Assembly (NCBI GenBank): GCA_041394245.1
Contig: JAWKIR010000002.1
Coordinates: 1,736,001-1,800,000 of the forward strand
Reading direction: 5' to 3'
DNA: 64,000 bases
DNA from: Acidimicrobiales bacterium
GTDB lineage: Bacteria > Actinomycetota > Acidimicrobiia > Acidimicrobiales > Aldehydirespiratoraceae
Positions 59,574 through 64,000 of the stretch are shown in pieces. The position numbers were made by a program, and so were the translations under genes. Below the pieces are notes generated by a model. That model was not told the origin of the DNA, searched no databases, and worked only from the letters and a program-made list of their open reading frames with translations. The stretch's first letter is position 1. Each line of letters starts with the position of its first letter.

Positions 59574-59939
59574 CTACTCGCTGCGATCCGGTTGGGCGCT
59601 GAGTACGCAGAACTCGTTGTCCTCCGGGTCGGCCAACACGACCCACGAGACGTCGTCGCCCTGACCGATGTCGATGCGTCGAGCGCCGAGGCCGACGAGG
59701 CGACGAACCTCCGCGTGCTGGTCGTCGGGTCGGAAGTCGAGATGCACTCGGTTCTTCGACGGCTTGGCCGCGCCGGCACGGAGGAACAGGATTCCGGGGA
59801 ACCGGTCGACCGCCTCCTGGATCTCGAACTCCTCAGGAGCGTCGTTGACGACGACCCAGCCGAGCGCGTCGGCCCACCACCGTCCGAGCGCGACCGGATC
59901 CGCGGCATCGATCACCACCTGCTCCCAGCGAAGGCTCAT
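59574..59939 (-). CDS. VOC-superfamily (glyoxalase/bleomycin-resistance-like) protein
   Basis: 121 residues, two beta-alpha-beta-beta-beta units: QVVIDAADPVALGRWWADALGW at the start, FLRAGAAKPSKNRVHLDFRP in the middle, and WVVLADPEDNEFCVLSA at the end. The usual metal ligands His, Glu are present in VHLDF and NEF. Substrate unknown. Its start overlaps the DinB-like gene stop by four bases. Confidence 0.88.
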   Translation of the reverse strand: MSLRWEQVVIDAADPVALGRWWADALGWVVVNDAPEEFEIQEAVDRFPGILFLRAGAAKPSKNRVHLDFRPDDQHAEVRRLVGLGARRIDIGQGDDVSWVVLADPEDNEFCVLSAQPDRSE

Positions 59940-60715
59940 GACGCGACCCTACGACCGACCCGGGTTGCGAACAGTTCGACCAGATCGCCCGGCCCCTCGA
60001 CCAGCGCGGCGACCTCTTCGGCGGAATGGGTGAGCGTGAGGATGTCGGCGGCCTGCTTGCGATCGCCGAGGGTGAGCGGTCCGATCGTCCACGCCGCGAC
60101 GGAGTCGCTCGCGTCGACCCCGCGACCGTCGGTGGCGGCCTCGGCCACGGTGGCGATGATCGCGTGCCCGACGTCGAGGAAAGGCGAGTCGGCGAGCGAG
60201 CCCAGGCCCAGGGCACGGCGGATCTGGGAGTGGTGGGCCCACCGTTCGAGGTACTCGCGGGCGATCGCGTGCCAGAACGGTGACGAGTCCCCGAACGCGA
60301 CGCCGAACAGCGGGACCGGCTCGCCGGGCGCGGCGGGGTCGACGCCGCGGTAGTAGCGCTCGGACCAGCGGCCGGTGAGATCGAGCAGTTCGACGAGGAG
60401 CGCGGGGCTGAGGAAGCGGGCCGCCTCGACCCATTGGTCGTTGAACGCATCGAGGAGCTGACGAAAGTCCGACCCCGGCATCCGTTCGGCGACCAGCATG
60501 AGTCCCTGCACCGCGCCGTCGCGCTGGCGGCTCAACAGGCTGAGGTCGTCACCGAGGATGTGCGTGGCGATGCCCTTCACCGAGTACTCCGGACACTCCG
60601 TCGGCAGTGCCCACTGCTCGGCGTCGAGGGTGGACAGGAGCTCGATCAGCCGGACCCGCTCGGGAAGGTACGCGTCGAGGACGAAGGAGATCGTGTCGCG
60701 GTCGATGGTCGGCAT
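59936..60715 (-). CDS. DinB/maleylpyruvate-isomerase-type (mycothiol-dependent) protein
   Basis: 259 residues. Residues ~10-150 are a DinB-like four-helix bundle: LIELLSTLDAEQWALPTECPEYSVKGIATHILGDDLSLL with a metal His, and YLERWAHHSQIRRALG with two more. The C-terminal ~90 residues resemble the extra domain of the TIGR03083 group. Related proteins use mycothiol, which fits the mca gene in this window. ATG 60715 matches the family N-terminus. Confidence 0.82.
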   Translation of the reverse strand: MPTIDRDTISFVLDAYLPERVRLIELLSTLDAEQWALPTECPEYSVKGIATHILGDDLSLLSRQRDGAVQGLMLVAERMPGSDFRQLLDAFNDQWVEAARFLSPALLVELLDLTGRWSERYYRGVDPAAPGEPVPLFGVAFGDSSPFWHAIAREYLERWAHHSQIRRALGLGSLADSPFLDVGHAIIATVAEAATDGRGVDASDSVAAWTIGPLTLGDRKQAADILTLTHSAEEVAALVEGPGDLVELFATRVGRRVAS

Positions 60716-60767
60716 GGGTCCACTGTTGCCGACGGTGACGACGACGTCGATGCCGTTCCCGCCGACA

Positions 60768-61310
60768 TCAACGACGGGCGATTCCGAAGTGGCGAGCGGC
60801 GGCATCGGCTGCGTCCGGTCCGCAGGTGTGCCGTAGGAGGAGGAGACCGTCGAGGGTGGCCACGGTTGCCGAGGCGACCTGCCAGGCCACCTCCTCGGGA
60901 GCGTCGATCCGGGGAACGAGCCACTGGATCCAGGCTTCCATGAGGGCCGGCGCCAGCGCGTCGTAGGGCGGGATCGACGCGGCTCCCAGCCCGACGAGCT
61001 CGAAGAACACTGCGAAGAGCGGATCGACGTCGGGCGAGGAGAGCACCGGCCAGGCCCGGCGCATCAACTCGTCACCGGGGAGCGGGGCGTCGCCGAAGGC
61101 ACGGGCGAGTGCCGCCTGCAGCTGCGATCCCACCGCAGACGTGGTGCGGGTGACGAGTTCGGCCTTGGTCGGGAAGTAGTAGACGATCGAGCGATCCGCG
61201 ATCCCGAGACGCTTCGCCAGCCGCCCGAACGTCAGGGCCGACAGACCTTCCTCGAGTACGGCGTCCACTGCGGCATCCAGGATCTCGTCTTCGTCGTACT
61301 TGTAGCCCAT
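60768..61310 (-). CDS. TetR-family transcriptional regulator
   Basis: 180 residues. N-terminal HTH: EILDAAVDAVLEEGLSALTFGRLAKRLGIADRSIVYYFPTKAELV. The ligand domain is Ala/Leu-rich with SIPPYDALAPALMEAWIQWLVPRI. It starts at ATG 61310; upstream frame is rejected. It ends 53 bases before the DinB-like start on the same strand, so it probably controls that unit and/or the divergent membrane gene. Confidence 0.9.
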   Translation of the reverse strand: MGYKYDEDEILDAAVDAVLEEGLSALTFGRLAKRLGIADRSIVYYFPTKAELVTRTTSAVGSQLQAALARAFGDAPLPGDELMRRAWPVLSSPDVDPLFAVFFELVGLGAASIPPYDALAPALMEAWIQWLVPRIDAPEEVAWQVASATVATLDGLLLLRHTCGPDAADAAARHFGIARR

Positions 61311-61401
61311 CGCAGCGGGAGTGTACGAGATGTCTTGACACCAAACCGAGTGCTCACTACATTTCGAGCTCTCGACACCAACCCACCGGATCGGAGCAGC
61401 G

Positions 61402-61833
61402 GTGTCCGTCACCACCCAACGGTTCCACAAGCGCTACCTGCTGGTCACGGCCATCGTGGTCGGCTCCTTCGGGCCGGTATTCTCCCTCGCCACGACGGAG
61501 TCGGGCGGCGACCTCGCCCGCTGGACACTCGACCTGCTCAACGGACCCGGCGGCGACGCCGTGAACTTCGACGCGGACACCACGCGTTTCCTCTCGGCGT
61601 TGACCGGCGGGTTCCTCCTGGGCTGGGGTGTGATGATCTTCGGCCTTCGGGCCTGGGTCTACGACGCTGCACCCGAAGGCGTGCGAAAGGCCGTTGTCGC
61701 CGGGCTGCTCGCCTGGTTCGTCCTCGACAGCGCCGGATCGGTCGCATCGGGAAACGCCTGGAACGTCGCCTTCAACGTGCTCGTCCTCGTGCTGGCAGTC
61801 GGACCCATGTGGCGGCCGGCGGTCGCGCCGTAG
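61402..61833 (+). CDS. Small multi-pass membrane protein
   Basis: 143 residues with a GTG start, four predicted membrane helices (YLLVTAIVVGSFGPVFSLA, FLSALTGGFLLGWGVMIFGLRAWVYDA, VVAGLLAWFVLDSAGSVASG and AFNVLVLVLAVGP). No signature recognised; divergent from the TetR regulator, which may control it. Confidence 0.7.
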   Translation: MSVTTQRFHKRYLLVTAIVVGSFGPVFSLATTESGGDLARWTLDLLNGPGGDAVNFDADTTRFLSALTGGFLLGWGVMIFGLRAWVYDAAPEGVRKAVVAGLLAWFVLDSAGSVASGNAWNVAFNVLVLVLAVGPMWRPAVAP

Positions 61834-61919
61834 TCCTCGACGAACGCGAGAAGCTTCGTCAACCCGGCCGGCGCCACCGCTAGGTTCCTCGGGCGAGGGA
61901 GCGATCGACCGGAGGCCCG

Positions 61920-62432
61920 ATGACAGATGCCCAGCGCGACGGCGCCATGAAGTCGATCGCGGACGCGATCGCCGAGGCGGAGGGCACCGAGCACGTCGCC
62001 GTCACGTTCGACCACTGCGACCATGTCGAAGGGCCCTTCTTCCACGGCACGAGGCACGCCTTCGCCATCGGAGCGCAGCTCCTACCGGGCCATCGCTCGA
62101 ACTACCACGAGGGGCGCGTTGCGAACCACGTCTATTTCGCGGCACTGCTCGAACCGGCGGTGTGGGCGGCCGAACTGGCGATCGCGCTCGCCGGCGACGA
62201 AGGCCGCGGCCACATCTACGTCGTCGAACCCACCGGCCCCTTCGAGGACGACCCCAACGTCACCGACAAGAAGTTCCCCGGCAACGTCACCCGGTCCTAC
62301 CGGACCCGCCACCCGCTGCTCATCGTCGACGAGTTGCGGAGTTGGGAAGGCCATGCCGCCGACGTGTTGTCGGGGATGCTCGACAACCTCGCCCGCCTGC
62401 GGGCCCAGGGACTCGACGTCATCGAGGACTGA
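61920..62432 (+). CDS. arr: Rifamycin ADP-ribosyltransferase
   Basis: 170 residues, slightly longer than Arr of mycobacteria (~140). FFHGTRHAFAIGAQLLPG, ANHVYFAALLEPAVWAAELA, GHIYVVEPTGPFEDDPNVTDKKFPGNVTRSYRTRHPLLIVDELRSWEGH are the characteristic Arr segments, carrying the NAD-binding His and the catalytic Asp region. It transfers ADP-ribose from NAD to the C23 hydroxyl of rifamycins, inactivating them. Intrinsic resistance in the host is a reasonable inference. Confidence 0.9.
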   Translation: MTDAQRDGAMKSIADAIAEAEGTEHVAVTFDHCDHVEGPFFHGTRHAFAIGAQLLPGHRSNYHEGRVANHVYFAALLEPAVWAAELAIALAGDEGRGHIYVVEPTGPFEDDPNVTDKKFPGNVTRSYRTRHPLLIVDELRSWEGHAADVLSGMLDNLARLRAQGLDVIED

Positions 62433-62506
62433 CCCCTCCGGTCGGCCGGTCGGGCAGGGCAGGCGAACTGTGCGACGATCTCGCCATCACCGACGAGGGA
62501 GTCGCC

Positions 62507-63151
62507 ATGTCTCGGGTTCGCGTCCACAACTTCACGGTCTCGCTCGACGGGTTCGCCACCGGTGAGGGACAGTCCTTCGATGCGCCGTTCGGTCACGCCG
62601 GACAGCGACTGCACGAATGGATGTTCGCGACGCGATTCGCCCGCAGCACCGTGTTCGGCGAGGCGGGCGGCACCGAGGGCCTCGACCACGCGATGGCCGA
62701 CCGGCACGGGCCCGGGATCGGCGCGGAGATCATGGGCGCCGGGAAGTTCGGCCCGCCGGGATGGCAGGACGACCCGGAGTGGCGGGGATGGTGGGGCGAG
62801 AACCCACCGTTCCACACGCCGACCTACGTACTCACCCATCAGCCGCGTCCGACGATCGAGATGGAGGGCGGGACGACGTTCCACTTCCTCGACGCCGCAC
62901 CGCACGACGCGCTCGCGGTGGCGCAGGAGGCGGCCGCCGGTGGCGACATCCGGATCGGCGGCGGCCCGACCATGTTGCGCGCGTTCCTGGCCGCCGGTCT
63001 GGTCGACCACTTGCACGTCGTCCAGGTACCGATCCTGCTCGGACGGGGAGTCCGGTTGTGGGACGGCCTCGAGGGCCTGGAGCAACAGTTCGACGATGTC
63101 GAGGCGGTCACGACACCCAGCGGCGTCACCCACCTCGTCTTCACGCGCTGA
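62507..63151 (+). CDS. RibD-C / dihydrofolate-reductase-family protein
   Basis: 214 residues. HNFTVSLDGFATGEGQSFDAPFG at the N-terminus and GGDIRIGGGPTMLRAFLAAGLVDHLHVVQVPILLGRGVRLWDG at the C-terminus are the two NADPH-binding signatures of the DHFR/RibD-C group. The substrate is unknown. The long upstream frame is antisense noise; ATG 62507 gives the standard N-terminus. Confidence 0.9.
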   Translation: MSRVRVHNFTVSLDGFATGEGQSFDAPFGHAGQRLHEWMFATRFARSTVFGEAGGTEGLDHAMADRHGPGIGAEIMGAGKFGPPGWQDDPEWRGWWGENPPFHTPTYVLTHQPRPTIEMEGGTTFHFLDAAPHDALAVAQEAAAGGDIRIGGGPTMLRAFLAAGLVDHLHVVQVPILLGRGVRLWDGLEGLEQQFDDVEAVTTPSGVTHLVFTR

Positions 63152-63201
63152 GCCTTCATCCCCCTGACGAGGAAAACGTCCCCGCGGGGACGTCGCCACG
63201 G

Positions 63202-63645
63202 TCACCGCGTGGGCGCCACTCCCCCATGGAGCGACGAGTCTCCCCGGCTGGCGGTCAGTTCCTGTCGGATGCGACTGAACCTCAGATGTCCGGCCACGTC
63301 CTCGAATTCGAAGTGGTAGCGACCCCACGAATGGAACTGACCTTCGTCGGTACGGCTGAAGCGATGGATCTGGAAGTTGCACATCGCTGTCAGGCCCTTC
63401 CCACGCCGGACGACAAGATTGCCGTGGTTGTGTTGAAGGTCGAGATGATCGAGGGCGCGCCGTCGGGCGTCGGCATATTCCGCCGCCGACATCGTCTGCG
63501 GTTCGCCTCCGCGCAGCCCCGAATAGTCGACGTGCACAGGGTCGGTGACGCACTCGGCCAGGCCGGTCCAGTCGTGCAGATCGAACGCGAGCTGAAACCT
63601 GCAGATGAGTGCCTGCACCCTTGACACAGCCGTGGTCTCGGTCAT
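63202..63645 (-). CDS. SnoaL/NTF2-like protein
   Basis: 147 residues, an NTF2 fold: LICRFQLAFDLHDWTGLAECVTDPVHVDYSGLRGG, then AALDHL-type helix and GLTAMCNFQIHRFSRTDEGQFHSWGRYHFEFE. Such proteins are small enzymes or binding proteins (polyketide cyclases, isomerases). ATG 63645 is supported by the family length; the frame continues upstream without homology. Confidence 0.82.
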   Translation of the reverse strand: MTETTAVSRVQALICRFQLAFDLHDWTGLAECVTDPVHVDYSGLRGGEPQTMSAAEYADARRRALDHLDLQHNHGNLVVRRGKGLTAMCNFQIHRFSRTDEGQFHSWGRYHFEFEDVAGHLRFSRIRQELTASRGDSSLHGGVAPTR

Positions 63646-63723
63646 CCCCGGACAGTACCCGGCGCATGTCGGCGCCTGGTCGGGAGCGGCGCAGCCGCGA
63701 CACGACACACAGGCGCGCACACC

Positions 63724-64000
63724 TCACCCTCGCTCGATGAACTCGGCGCTCAGCGCGATCCACTCCTCCATTGCGGCGTCGACGGCGGCCCGGTCACGGG
63801 TGGCGAGCAGGTCGAGGAGCAGCCCGCGGGTCACCGCCAGGCCGAGCCGGGCATAGGCGGTCGCGCGCTCGGGCGGAACGCCGATGGCTTCGGCCATTGC
63901 GGCCGACGGGCCGACCCATGACTCGACCAGGCCGGCGAGGAACTCGTCCCTCGCCGGCCGGTCGCGCAGCGCCTGCACATAGACCTCGAAGAAGAGACGC
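63724..64000 (-). CDS. TetR-family regulator, C-terminal part (5' end outside the window)
   Basis: At least 92 residues read from the window edge to TAG/TGA at 63724: RLFFEVYVQALRDRPARDEFLAGLVESWVG, then RATAYARLGLAVTRGLLLDLLATRDRAAVDAAMEEWIAL, a TetR ligand-domain pattern. The DNA-binding part is outside the sequence given. Confidence 0.7.
   Translation of the reverse strand, partial: RLFFEVYVQALRDRPARDEFLAGLVESWVGPSAAMAEAIGVPPERATAYARLGLAVTRGLLLDLLATRDRAAVDAAMEEWIALSAEFIERG

Overview
The window looks like a chromosome segment from a GC-rich, non-mycobacterial actinobacterium, most likely of the Acidimicrobiia (Ilumatobacter-like). The evidence is indirect: codon third positions are almost all G or C; there is a mycothiol S-conjugate amidase (Mca) and a DinB/mycothiol-type protein; an F420-type LLM oxidoreductase; NucS in place of MutS/MutL; a LexA-controlled DnaE2/ImuA'/ImuB mutasome; a DUF222-HNH protein; and WS/DGAT wax-ester enzymes. 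I saw no rRNA, tRNA, CRISPR array, integrase or transposase. No stretch over 300 bases lacks a gene.

Layout. 0-5.4 kb: partial gene with an operator-like palindrome, HAD hydrolase, NYN nuclease with a histone-H1-like tail, EttA, a DUF222-HNH protein. 5.4-9.1 kb: sulfate activation (cysD-cysN-cysC) divergent from a CysQ-type phosphatase. 9.1-18.7 kb: ABC1 kinase, NucS, VanW-like protein, then an envelope/lipid run (WS/DGAT, geranylgeranyl-reductase-type flavoenzyme, OafA-SGNH acyltransferase, PAP2 phosphatase) with two 4-base stop/start overlaps. 19-25 kb: SDR, a methyltransferase-uracil glycosylase fusion, LLM oxidoreductase, thermonuclease lipoprotein, YdjC-type deacetylase, SCP2 protein and Mca. 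25-32.6 kb: PhoU/TrkA-C and MgtE-like ion proteins, LemA, nitronate monooxygenase, a channel-like membrane protein, and an ECF sigma factor with a membrane-anchored propeller-like partner. 32.7-37.4 kb: dnaE2 with a LexA box, and an O-antigen ligase-like protein. 37.4-47.7 kb: a putative catabolic import module: two acyl-CoA dehydrogenases, a solute-binding lipoprotein, a LivH-LivM-LivG triple fusion, an MFS-LivF fusion and an amidohydrolase. 47.7-53.2 kb: a near-perfect long inverted repeat, a heterodimeric ABC exporter behind a MarR regulator, and a membrane protein. 53.2-55.5 kb: imuA'-imuB with a LexA box. 55.6-59.1 kb: a small accessory island. 59.2-64 kb: assorted single-domain genes including Arr (rifamycin ADP-ribosyltransferase) and TetR regulators.

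The most unusual part is 55.6-58.1 kb. A HesB/IscA-like reading frame contains an in-frame TGA exactly where the conserved HesB cysteine belongs, followed 20 bases later by a 6-bp hairpin with a G-containing loop, which is the geometry of a bacterial SECIS. It is therefore a candidate selenoprotein, or else a nonsense-mutated gene. Partial copies of the same gene recur downstream and alternate with small cargo genes, including a two-gene operon with toxin-antitoxin geometry. This looks like successive insertions or duplications at one locus. Also notable are the MFS-LivF fusion and the methyltransferase-glycosylase fusion.
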